From: Paragyromitra xinjiangensis
Taxonomy: Eukaryota; Ascomycota; Pezizomycetes; Pezizales; Discinaceae
DNA length: 64,000 nucleotides
Assembly (NCBI GenBank): GCA_038503065.1
Contig: JBCAMK010000018.1
Location: 806,001 to 870,000 of the forward strand
Direction: 5' to 3'
Both the position numbers and the translations under genes were made by a program. The notes under the pieces were generated by a model, which was not told the origin of the DNA, searched no databases, and worked only from the letters and a program-made list of their open reading frames with translations. This document shows, piece by piece, positions 54,667-64,000 of the stretch (positions are counted from its first letter, which is position 1; each line of letters begins with the position of its first letter).

Positions 54667-57210
54667 ATGTCCACAGGCTACACCCCATACAATGACGGCA
54701 TGCATAAGACCTTGTCCGAGAGACAAAAGGCAAAGCGTCAGAGAAGTCATAGCCCTAGCGGAATTCCACCATCGAAGAGAAGACTAGAAGAACCGCCAGC
54801 ACAGCCAGTACATGGTCAGAGGCCTATACTGAAGGCTGAGTTGAACTGGAAGGTGCGGAAGCACATCAACAGGTGCCATGGTAAGTTCCTGTTCAATACT
54901 GGCTGCACCGGACCTATCCTCAGCGAGGAGTTTGTGAGGAAGGAAGGGATACCAACGGAGAAGCGTGAGGTTACCATCCAGATGCTTGATGCCCAGGGTG
55001 ACCTGATGATGGGAGCTGGCGAGTATTTTACTGCCCCCCTAGACATGCTCATGGGCAAGCATGAGGAACTGATCCGTTGGGAGGTTGGACCTCTAGGGGG
55101 AGGCATCTCCGGGTATCTGCCTATCTCATGGGCACAGAAGCACAATCCAGACATCGATTGGCATACTGGCCGCATCCATTGGCGTTCCGATTACTGCCAC
55201 AAGAACTGCATCCCCACTGACGTCCACATAGAGGTGTGCGAAGACTGGGAGATGATGGCAGAAGACCGGACCAATGTGCATCAGATTGGAGCTGCGGTTT
55301 GGCATGATGATAGCGGAGGAGATGTGAGCCTGAGGCTACCAGCGGAGTACAGGGAATGGGCGGATATCTTCAGCAATGAGAAGAGCTCCAAGCTGCCGGA
55401 GCATGGTGCTTTCGATCACCACATCAACCTACAAGCAGGAACAAAGCCACCGTTCGGGCCCTTGTATGCTTGCTCTGAATCCGAGCTCAAGGCCCTCCGG
55501 GAGTTCCTGAACAAGGCCCTACCATCTGGAAAGATATCCAGATCCAATTCCCCCGCCGCTGCGCCTATCCTGTTCGTTCCTAAGCCTAATGGTACTCTCC
55601 GCATCTGCGTTGACTACCGGGGCCTTAACAGGATCACAGTAAAGGACAAATACCCGCTACCGCTGATGTCTGAGTTGAGGGACAGGCTGAGAACCGCTAA
55701 GGTCTTTACCAAGATTGACTTGAAGGATGGGTTCAACCTGTTGAGGATAGCCAAAGGGGACGAGTGGAAGACGGCGTTCAGGACCCGGTATGGCTTGTAT
55801 GAGTACAACGTCATGCCCTTCGGCCTCTGTAATGCCCCTTCGTCGTTCCAGGCTATGATCAATGAGGTGTTGCATGACCTATTGGATCTGGGCGTGATAG
55901 TATACTTAGATGATATACTTATCTACACAGAGACAATTGGGGAGCATCAACGCCTCGTTCAGAAGGTGCTGCAGAGGCTTTGAGAGGCAAGTCTGCATGC
56001 ACATATAGACAAGACTTTCTTCCACTTGAAGGAGGTTGAGTACTTGGGATACCAGATCTCCGAGCGTGGCATCTCTATGTCTAAAGAGAAGGTCAACGCC
56101 GTGAAGGAATGGCCAGTCCCTAGGAACGTGAAGGATGTGCAAGCCTTCCTAGGCTTTGCCAACTTCTACCGCAGGTTCATCGCCGGGTTTAGCAAGGTGT
56201 GCAAACCATTGACTGACCTGCTGAGGAAAGAAGGGAAGTGGCACTGGACCACTGCCTGTGACAGGGCTTTCGAGGAACTCAAGCAGCTGTTCACCAGCGA
56301 GCCTATCTTGGTCCACTTCCACCCACAGAGACGCACAGTTGTAGAGACTGATGCTTCTGACTTTGCGAAGGGAGCTGTGATGTCCCAGTATGGCGAGGAT
56401 GGCAAGCTGCATCCTGTTGCTTTCTATAGCAAGAAGCACTCGCCAGCTGAGATCAACTATGACATCCATGATAAGGAAATGGGTGCCATAGTAGCTGCGT
56501 TCCGGGAATGGGAGCACCTTCTTAAGTCCGTTGAGGGAGAGGTTGTGGTCTTCACCGATCATAAGAACCTAGAGTACTTCAACAGCACTAAGGTTTTGAC
56601 CCGCCGGCAGGCCAGATGGGCTGAGGACCTGGCAGGGTTTGATTTCAAGGTCATCTACAGACCCGGTGAAAGGAATGGCAAGCCTGATGTCCTATCTAGA
56701 CGTTGGGATCACCGTCTGGGAGAGGGAGGTGAACCTGCTGCCCCACAGCCGCAGTTGTTTTTCCGTCCTGGACAGCTTGTCATGAACTCAGCCAGACTCA
56801 GTGCTGTGAGAGTTCACCAGCTGCAATCGCCGTTCCTGCAGAAGCTGAGAGATGCGTCGTTGGGAGATGAGCAGTGGCAAGGGATCCGTAAGGCTTTGGA
56901 GGAGAAGAAGACTGGACTCGACCAGGCGTTGTCCCTTTCTGAGGGACTGGTGTTCTTCAAGAACCGCTGGTATGTCCCGGAAGGCAGAGACCTCCGGCAA
57001 GAGATCTTCTCTGAGAACCATGATAGCAGGATCGCTGGGCACTTTGGGCAGTACAAGACCGCTGAGAAGATCAAGGCGAACTTCTACTGGCCCAACATGG
57101 ACAAGGACATAGAGGAATACGTCCGCAGCTGTGATAGCTGTCAGAGGAATAAGACAGCTCGCCACAAGAAGTATGGTGAGCTGCTTCCCTTGGAGATTCC
57201 CTACCGCCCT
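54667..57210 (+). pseudogene. Ty3/gypsy Pol, broken by one TGA and a LINE insertion
   Basis: Domains in order: a protease-like segment (FLFNTGCTGPILSEEF), reverse transcriptase (ICVDYRGLNRITVKDKYPLP, MPFGLCNAPSSFQ, YLDDILIY), RNase H (VETDASDFAKGAVMSQY, VFTDHKNLEYF) and the integrase HHCC zinc region (HDSRIAGHFGQ...CDSCQRNK). A TGA at 55981-55983 interrupts the frame just after YLDD, where CGA (Arg) would fit. The protease motif has Asn in place of the catalytic Asp (AAT for GAT or GAC). The LINE cuts the protein after PLEIPYRPW, before the integrase catalytic core. Not functional. Confidence 0.87.
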
Positions 57211-57533
57211 TGGGCCTCATCCTGCACGCGAAAAAGATCCCTGCAAAACTCCAAAAGCTACGTTGCAACGGCGTTACACACTGCAAAAAGTCTCTAAATC
57301 TCTGGCTTCATTTCTCACCACTTCCCCGCTCTCGCAACCTTTCATCGGGCGCATTGCCCCAATTCATCCTGGATCCGCCCCAAACTCCTCCCAGGAGATC
57401 CCGCACACCCTCCCCATCTCCTGTGAAGCTGGTGACCTTTGGCACCAACTTCACCCTCCCCCTCATCGGCAAGAAGCGAACCCTCTCCAACCCCTCACCA
57501 GCCCCCGCTCGCTCAGGATCCCCAACCAAACAA

Positions 57534-58949
57534 ATGGCGGCCCCTGGACCCTCCACCGGTCAATCCCTCTTTGACTCAGCTCATGCTGGTCCCTCTACCG
57601 ACTCCCAGTACATCGACGAAGCCCTTATGCAAGAACTCCCCGATGACTCCACCCCCAACTGGCTCAAAGACTTCAGCAAACACGAAGACTACATGCCCGA
57701 TGTTGATCACGAGGACTCCACTGAGCAGTACCTCGCCTGGCTATCGAAATCAAGCTTTGCCAGACTCCACTCGCAAGTGGAAGAAAACAACACTCACCTC
57801 CTCGCCAAAGTAGCCATGCAGGAGAATGACATCCTCAGGCTTACGGATCAAACTAAGATCCTTCAAGAAATGGTTGGAAAACTCTCCACCACCCTCAACA
57901 ATATGGCCAGGTCTCTCCAAACAATTGACAAAAACACCAGCCAGTCCATTCGCACCCCGGCACCAGCCAACAACCAACAAAAACCACAACAACCAGCGCA
58001 AAAACCCCAAACGCCCCTCCTCAACGATGGAAAACCCATGACCTACGCACAAGCTGCGAATGCTCCTGGTGCCCCCTTCACCAAAATCAACAAGGGTAAC
58101 AAGAAAAAGAAGGCCCTCCCCCCCAAACTTTTCCAACCACAATTCACTACTGTTAATCGCCAAATCATCCTCGAAACCTCTGCCGATGTCCCGGCCTCCA
58201 TCGACAACTCCTCCCTCCTGGCTGCTATCAACAAGGAGCTTGCCCCACGCAACACCTCCATTCTCATGTGCACCAAAACCGCCAGACATAACTTCGTCCT
58301 CACCACTCGACCGGATGAATCCGCCGAACAGATTTGTCAAGCCTACCAAAAAGAAATCGAGACGGCATGCACCCTACTGAAAATTACCCTTGGTGAAGCC
58401 AGACCAAATTCCAAATGGTCGAAATTCATCATCCACGGAATCCCCACCAAAGCAACAATGGCAGATGTCGCAGAACAAATGTCAATCTCAGTACCAACCT
58501 TCACCCTCGCACAAACTCCCAGATGGCTCACAACCCTAGAGGCAAGAGCCAACAAAACCCACTCAGCCATTGTCATTGCCCTTCCACAAAAATTCACGAT
58601 GGAAACACTCGGTCTCTCCCAGATCCCCCTTTTCAACTCCTTCTGCCGAGTACAAGAATACATCGCGGTCTCCCCCACCACACAATGCAGAAGATGCCAA
58701 GAATATGGCCACCATCAGCAAACATGCAAGAAAGAGTTCAAATGCGCAGTATGTGCGGAGACTCATGAAACCTCCAAACACCCCTGCACCACCGCTGGAT
58801 GCCCTGCAGGCACCAAGTGCACACACCCTCCAATTCGCTGCGCCAACTGCAACCAAGGACACAAAGCCTTCAAACGCAAAGTTTGCATTGCCTACACCAA
58901 GCTCACTGAGAGCCTCAAATCCTCCCGAATTAATAACAACACTGCTTAA
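57534..58949 (+). CDS. LINE ORF1 protein
   Basis: 471 aa from the first in-frame ATG (MAAPGPSTGQSLFDSAH). An acidic N-terminus and a coiled-coil-like stretch (ILRLTDQTKILQEMVGKLS) precede a Pro/Gln linker and a central RNA-binding fold. The C-terminal knuckles are CRRCQEYGHHQQTC, CAVCAETHETSKHPC and CANCNQGHKAFKRKVC. The stop overlaps the ORF2 start as TAATG, suggesting coupled termination and reinitiation. Confidence 0.9.
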   Translation: MAAPGPSTGQSLFDSAHAGPSTDSQYIDEALMQELPDDSTPNWLKDFSKHEDYMPDVDHEDSTEQYLAWLSKSSFARLHSQVEENNTHLLAKVAMQENDILRLTDQTKILQEMVGKLSTTLNNMARSLQTIDKNTSQSIRTPAPANNQQKPQQPAQKPQTPLLNDGKPMTYAQAANAPGAPFTKINKGNKKKKALPPKLFQPQFTTVNRQIILETSADVPASIDNSSLLAAINKELAPRNTSILMCTKTARHNFVLTTRPDESAEQICQAYQKEIETACTLLKITLGEARPNSKWSKFIIHGIPTKATMADVAEQMSISVPTFTLAQTPRWLTTLEARANKTHSAIVIALPQKFTMETLGLSQIPLFNSFCRVQEYIAVSPTTQCRRCQEYGHHQQTCKKEFKCAVCAETHETSKHPCTTAGCPAGTKCTHPPIRCANCNQGHKAFKRKVCIAYTKLTESLKSSRINNNTA

Positions 58950-61900
58950 TGCAGCCACACCCAATCTTAACAGGCATAGCCATTGTGCAGCAACTGAACT
59001 GCGCCAAAGGACAGGCCTCTACTTTTTCAGTAATTCGGGACATTGATTCATCAAACAACATTCTCATTCAAATGCTACAAGAACCTTGGCTAGATCACAA
59101 TGGCCTACCCCCAGCAGCAAATAATTTTGACATATATTTTCCTTGCGTTTCTCCTAAAGTCGTCATTTATATTCGAAAGAACCTCAACATCAAAACAATC
59201 GTCACACTCAAACCCAATCCACATATAATTGCGGTCACCCTCCAAACGGCACATATCAAATTAGAAATATGCAACCTTTACCTCCAACCACGGGCCAACG
59301 ATAATCACCACCTACCGCTATTATCACATTCCTTTCACACCAACACCATACTAGCAGGGGACTTCAACCTACATCATCCTTGGTGGTATGGAGCAGAAGC
59401 AGAAACAGCCCATCGCTATTTTTCCAGACACATTCACCTCACCGAAATAATGACGGAATGGCTGGAGAATAACAACTTCAGACTCCTCAATAAACCAGGA
59501 ATCTTTACCCACTTCCCAAGAAACGGGAGCTCCCCCTCCATAATCGATCTCACCTTTGCAAGGGGCCTCACCGACACACAAGGACCATGGTCAGCCCCCC
59601 CCTCAGATGAACACAACTCGGATCACATCACCACGAAAACAATATTATACCTTCACCCCCCCTCCTACACACCCCGGCACCTCTATTCAAAAACCAACTG
59701 GCCCGATTTCCACAAAATCATTCAGGAAGGAGCAATTCCCCTGGATTATAGAAACACACAAACAACTGAAAACACCCTCACCCACATCGAAAACCTCATC
59801 AACAGGGCCATTCACAACACGGTCCCCCTTTCCAAACCAAAAATCGGAGCCAAAGCCTGGTGGACACCCCAACTATCCACCCTCAAACATAAATTAGCTT
59901 GGCTAGAAAGGCAACGACGTAAACCTAATTCTTCAACCAAAATTCGACAACAGGCCAACCAATTAAGACAGACCTGGAAAGCCGAAATCACCATAGCGAA
60001 ATGGAACCACTGGCACCGTACCCTCAAAGGCCTGAACCCAAGCGCGGCATGGAACTTATTAAACAAATCCTCCGCGCGAAACAAATCCACAATCCCAGCC
60101 ATACAAGGCAACTCGACCGACGAAGAAATAGGCATAGCCTTCCGCCAAACCTTTTTTCCCCCTCAAAATGAACCACCTCCCTTTCCGAATAACTTCCTAC
60201 CTGACCCCCTCCTGGATACGAGCCATTCCACACACACCATCACCCCCCACATCAGCAAAAAAATTAATTGTCACCCAGTGCGTTTTGGTCTTCAGGTGCA
60301 TCCTGATCTTCTGAAAGACCACATTCCTTCAGAAGTACCAGGTGCAATTTTTCACTTTTAGTATGTTATCATTCAGCCTAATCCGGTAACAATATTTTTG
60401 GCACCCAGTATCATTTTGGCATCCAGTGCATCCTGATCTTCTGGAAGGCCACATTCCTTCAGAGGCACTGGGTGCCACTTTTTTTTTTTGCTGATGCACG
60501 AGATAGAAAACTTACTGCAACACTCAAACATGCGCACAGCAGTAGGCGCGGATGGCTTCAATTATCTCACACTTAGAGAAGTACACAGAGCCCGCCCAGC
60601 ACTTCTATCCACTCTATTCAACAATCTCCTCCAACTAGGACACATGCCTGACAGATGGAAAATCACACACTGCGTTCCCATCCCCAAATCAAACAAGGCA
60701 GATTACTCAGACCCCAAAAGCTATCGCCCAGTCTCTTTATTATCATGCCTGGGAAAGATACTCGAAAAAATCATAGCCAAAAGATTGGAACAATATGCCA
60801 CCCTCAATGGAGCCATCCGTCCCCACCATACAGGTGCCAGAAGGGGCACATCTGCCATAGATTCAATCCATCTGCTACTCACCCCCGCACAAAAACAACT
60901 TTTAATACCAATCACTAACAATGACCGGAAAACACAACGTTTACCACCCCGGCCTACTCTCCTAGCCACAGATATAGATGGCGCTTTCAACTGCGTTTCC
61001 CACCCACACTTAATTCACATTTTACAACATTACCGTTTTCCAAACTGGTGCATCAAATGGATGTCCAGCTTCACATCTAACCGCACCCTCGCCTTCAGAA
61101 TCAATGGAAACCTGGAATCACCACTCCCGCTCAAAATAGGCCTTCCACAAGGTTCACCTCTGTCATCAATAGCCTTTGTCATATACGCGGCTGCTCTTGA
61201 TTCCACCTATACCTCCCCAAATGAATCCTCCACCATCTATATAGATGACGATACCGCCCTCCAGTTAGCAAAAACCCCACTTTTTGCCACCAAAAGACTA
61301 ACGGAAAGACATGAAAAGAAGGCACAGAGAGCTGCCTTTCTCAACATAACCTTTTCCGAACCCAAAACCGAGCTGCTTCACTTAATCCCTTCCAGCAGCA
61401 GCCTCACGATCAAGCAAGGCATACACCTTTTCAACAAAACAATCAACCCATCTCCGCAAATCAAGGTACTAGGAATTATCTTGGACCAACGATTAAACTT
61501 TCATACACACTGCCAAAAAGCAGCCTCTAGACTCCGGACGTCATTATTCCTAGTCAACAACCTCGTCAAAAGCAAAGGCCCAACACCTCACCTCTTACAT
61601 CAATTAGTCCACACCATCATTCTCCCTGCAGCCCTTTTTGGCTCCGAGGTATGGTGGACCGGAACTTCAGACATTCTTCATCGTCTCACTCCCACCTATC
61701 ACAGAGTTGCCCGACTCATAACTGGGCTCCCCAAATTCACCCCCATCAATAAACTTCTACCAGAAGCGGGCCTACCACCCCTCAACCTGTTATTAGACAT
61801 GCGTACACAACTATATGCGATACGGATTCTACGCAATCCCAATAATCCCATACATCACATCCTACAACAACATATACAGCATAATAATTTCACAGGCACG

Positions 61901-62920
61901 GGCCTACAAAGAGTTGGCAGTGTCCTTTCTAAACTCCTCCGTGGCCCCCCACTTGAAGCCCTCTCGCTACCCAAACATCCTTTCCTCCCACACAACAACA
62001 TCCACATAATGGGCACCAAACAATCAGCGACCCTATCACATATAGACTGGATAAACTCCCTCACTGATGCCTGGGTGGTCTACTCAGACGGTTCCAAATC
62101 TGAAAACGGCACCACCGCAGCAGGCTGGAACATCTGTCACATTTTCGCCGGAACCACTCTTCAATCACACACAGGCAATTGCAACCTGGGACACCATTGC
62201 GAAAACGAAGACGCCGAGCTGCATGGAATCCAGGAAGCCACGTCATACCTCATCAGAAATCTACCCATAGACAACACCGACATCTACCTGTGCATCGACA
62301 ACCAAAATGCAATCAAAGCATTAGCCGGGGGACCCACATCCAACAGGCAATTTTTAAACGATGCCCTCGCACACATTCACACTCTACACAATCTTAATTG
62401 TTCAGTAACCGCTCGCTGGACCCCATCTCACATGGGCATAGCAGGAAACGAAGCAGCAGACCGCATGGCCAAAGAAGGCCTCACAAAACATCCATGCAAA
62501 CATACTTGCACAACCTTGGGCTGGCTTTGTCTACAACCCAAATTGCAACTACTGGCACAATGGCAACAAGAATCGCCTGCATCGGTTTCCTTACACCCTC
62601 CTACAGTCATCAGATTCCTCAGACGATCCCAGGCGCGAGCCATCTCCCTGCTACGCACAAATCAAACCAAAGCGGATCCAAATCCACTTACTCCTCCATC
62701 AACATGCGCATGTGGTGAAATATCATCATCAATTCACTTAGCCTTACATTGTCCATTGAACACCACATCACGCCCTCAATGGGGAAGTGACTGGCACACA
62801 GCAATATTAAATAACACCAACGCAACCGACCTACTCCACTTTATTCGAATGAATAACCTGGCTCAATTATCCTCGAATTCATATCTGGATGCAATTTCTA
62901 ATTGCAATTTGCTTGATTGA
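58949..62920 (+). pseudogene. LINE ORF2 (endonuclease-RT-RNase H) disrupted by a MITE
   Basis: Endonuclease motifs ILAGDFNLHHPWWYG, SIIDLTF and NSDHITTK are intact. The reverse transcriptase has VPIPKSNKADYSDPKSYRPV, ATDIDGAFNCV, GLPQGSPLSSIAF and YIDDDTAL. RNase H has VVYSDGSKSENG, ENEDAELHGI, CIDNQNAIKAL and AGNEAADRMA. The end is CACGEISSSIHLALHC. The only break is the 247-bp MITE at 60250-60496, which brings a stop at 60359-60361 between endonuclease and RT; the coding sequence on both sides is in register once the MITE and one 2-bp target copy are left out. Confidence 0.9.
60250..60496. mobile_element. 247-bp MITE with Plavaka-type terminal repeats
   Basis: Ends CATCAGCAAAAAAA and TTTTTTTGCTGATG are inverted, and CA is duplicated at 60248-60249 and 60497-60498. 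Subterminal CACCCAGTGC and CACTGGGTGCC motifs resemble those in the repeats at 30072 and 40379. It has the same termini and the same 2-bp duplication length as the 9.8-kb element at 30412-40209, and no coding capacity, so it is likely mobilised by that transposase. The internal block CATCCTGATCTTCTG occurs twice. Confidence 0.9.
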
Positions 62921-63196
62921 AAAATGAAAACTGGTAAACCGGGCGGGGGAAGTTTTTCTTTTGTTTCCGGTTATTGGGAATTTCATTTAATTTATATGTT
63001 ATGATTGTTTTAGTGGGTTTTTCTTTTGGTTCGAAGTGTTATTTTGTTTTATTTTTTCTTTTATTTTGTAGTTTGTTTATTACGGGGAAGAGAGGTTGGC
63101 GGCGGATGAGGTCATGTATTCTTATACGCGTACCATTCGGTTAGCTAGTTAGGTTAGCGACCGTCTAAAATTAAATGAAATTGGAAATTGGAAATT

Positions 63197-64000
63197 GGGC
63201 CTCATCCTGCACGCGAAAAAGATCCCTGCAAAACTCCAAAAGCTACGTTGCAACGGCGTTACACACTGCAAAAAGTCTCTAAATCTTCGGCTTCATTTCT
63301 CACCACTTCCCCGCTCTCGCAACCTTTCATCGGGCGCATTGCCCCAAGTCATCCTGGATCCGCCCCAAACTCCTCCCAGGAAATCCCGCACACCTTCCCC
63401 ATCTCCTGTGAAGCTGGTGACCTTTGGCACCAACTTCACCCTCCCCCTCATCGGCAAGAAACGAACCCTCTCCAACCCCTCACCAGCCCCCGCCCGCTCA
63501 GGATCTCCATCCAAACAAATGGCAGGCCCTGTGTCCTCCACCGGCCAATCTCTCTTCGACTCAGCTCATGCTGGTCCCTCCACTGATTCCCAATACATTG
63601 ACGAAGCCCTCATGCAGGAACTTCCCGATGACTCCACCCCCAACTGGCTTCGTGACTTCGTGTCAACCGAAGACTACATGCCCGAAATTCCTGATGAAGG
63701 CAATACGGAACAATACACAGCCTGGCTTTTAAAGTCCAGCTTTGCTCGCCTCAATTCACAAACCGAGGAAAACAACACCCATCTCCTCGCCAAAATCGCC
63801 ATGCAGGAGAATGACATTCTCAGGCTCACGGATCAAACGAAGATCCTCCAAGAAATGGTTGGAAAATTATCCACCACTCTTAACAACATGGCTGGATCCC
63901 TCCGCATCATTGACAAGAACACCAGTCAACCCTCCCGCACACCAGCACCACCCAGCAACCAACAGAAACCCCAACCACCAGCGCAAAAACCCCAAACCCC
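63197..64000 (+). mobile_element. second LINE copy, head-to-tail, running off the right edge
   Basis: Begins GGCCTCATCCTGCACGCG directly after the (AAATTGG)n tail of the previous copy and stays nearly identical through the 5' UTR, then about 85% through ORF1 by eye. Confidence 0.9.
63519..64000 (+). CDS. LINE ORF1, N-terminal part (partial)
   Basis: Starts MAGPVSSTGQSLFDSAH. It has the same layout as the ORF1 at 57534 but with clear substitutions (DFVSTEDYMPEIPDEGNTEQ versus DFSKHEDYMPDVDHEDSTEQ). Open to the window edge. Confidence 0.88.
   Translation, partial: MAGPVSSTGQSLFDSAHAGPSTDSQYIDEALMQELPDDSTPNWLRDFVSTEDYMPEIPDEGNTEQYTAWLLKSSFARLNSQTEENNTHLLAKIAMQENDILRLTDQTKILQEMVGKLSTTLNNMAGSLRIIDKNTSQPSRTPAPPSNQQKPQPPAQKPQT

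Larger units (their letters stand above)
51448..57210 (+). mobile_element. Ty3/gypsy-type LTR retrotransposon, 5' part
   Basis: Contains a probable 5' LTR, gag and a damaged pol. It stops inside the integrase at 57210, where a LINE has inserted; the rest would lie beyond the LINE array, past the right edge. Domain order PR-RT-RNaseH-INT defines Ty3/gypsy. Confidence 0.88.
57211..63196 (+). mobile_element. LINE inserted in the Ty3 integrase region
   Basis: The 5' end GGGCCTCATCCTGCACGCG is identical to the start of the next copy at 63197. The 3' end is a GAAATTGGAAATTGG tail immediately before that copy. Layout is 5' UTR 57211-57533, ORF1, ORF2 (interrupted) and 3' UTR 62921-63196, about 5.99 kb including a 247-bp MITE. 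Confidence 0.9.

Overview
The window looks like a TE-rich segment of a filamentous ascomycete (Pezizomycotina) genome. The evidence is short introns of about 50-85 nt with GCTAAC/GCTAAT-type branch points, fungal versions of housekeeping proteins, and Tad/I-like LINEs beside a Ty3 retrotransposon and several DNA transposons. The species cannot be fixed from the sequence alone.

Left part (1-29.2 kb): six host genes separated by long non-coding stretches. In order they are the 5' part of the V-ATPase catalytic subunit A gene (VMA1, minus, running off the left edge, with a 22-nt micro-exon); a Ras GTPase (plus, with one GC-AG intron); an unrecognised protein built from three Cys-rich zinc-ribbon-like modules, each ending at a phase-2 intron (minus); a class I glutamine amidotransferase (minus); DDB1, the CUL4 adaptor (minus, 7 exons, about 1133 aa); and a mitochondrial 3-hydroxyisobutyrate dehydrogenase-like enzyme (minus). 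The gene-poor spacers hold several non-autonomous elements recognisable by inverted repeats: 5581-5843, 14494-15028 (10-bp target duplication, Mutator-like), 17670-18023 (TA duplication, Tc1/mariner-like), 18831-19415, and a nested family at 21890-22932 that recurs near 8.2 kb. A tandem LTR-like pair lies at 6974-7755.

Middle part (29.7-42.1 kb): a nested mobile-element complex. A decayed Tc1/mariner transposase tail is followed by a repeat into which a complete 9.8-kb Plavaka-type (CMC/CACTA superfamily) DNA transposon has inserted (30412-40209). The transposon has CATCAGCAAAAA terminal inverted repeats, a 2-bp AT target duplication and a related empty site preserved in the window at 40702-40703. 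It carries a two-exon transposase (about 1005 aa, N-terminal C2H2 finger) and two divergently transcribed accessory genes: a six-exon gene resembling the fungal DUF6532 family and an unrecognised 430-aa gene with an Asp-Ala repeat. A 12-bp minisatellite and further copies of the same terminal repeat lie to its right.

Right part (42.1-64 kb): stacked retroelements. Three LINE segments lie on the minus strand: an internally deleted one, a 5' fragment, and a full-length one with ORF1 and a 1230-aa ORF2. Next comes the 5' part of a Ty3/gypsy element on the plus strand (gag, then pol broken by one TGA). Its integrase is interrupted by a plus-strand LINE, whose own ORF2 is interrupted by a 247-bp MITE bearing the Plavaka terminal repeats. 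A second LINE copy follows head-to-tail and runs off the right edge. The nesting gives a relative order: Ty3 element, then LINE, then Plavaka-related MITE.
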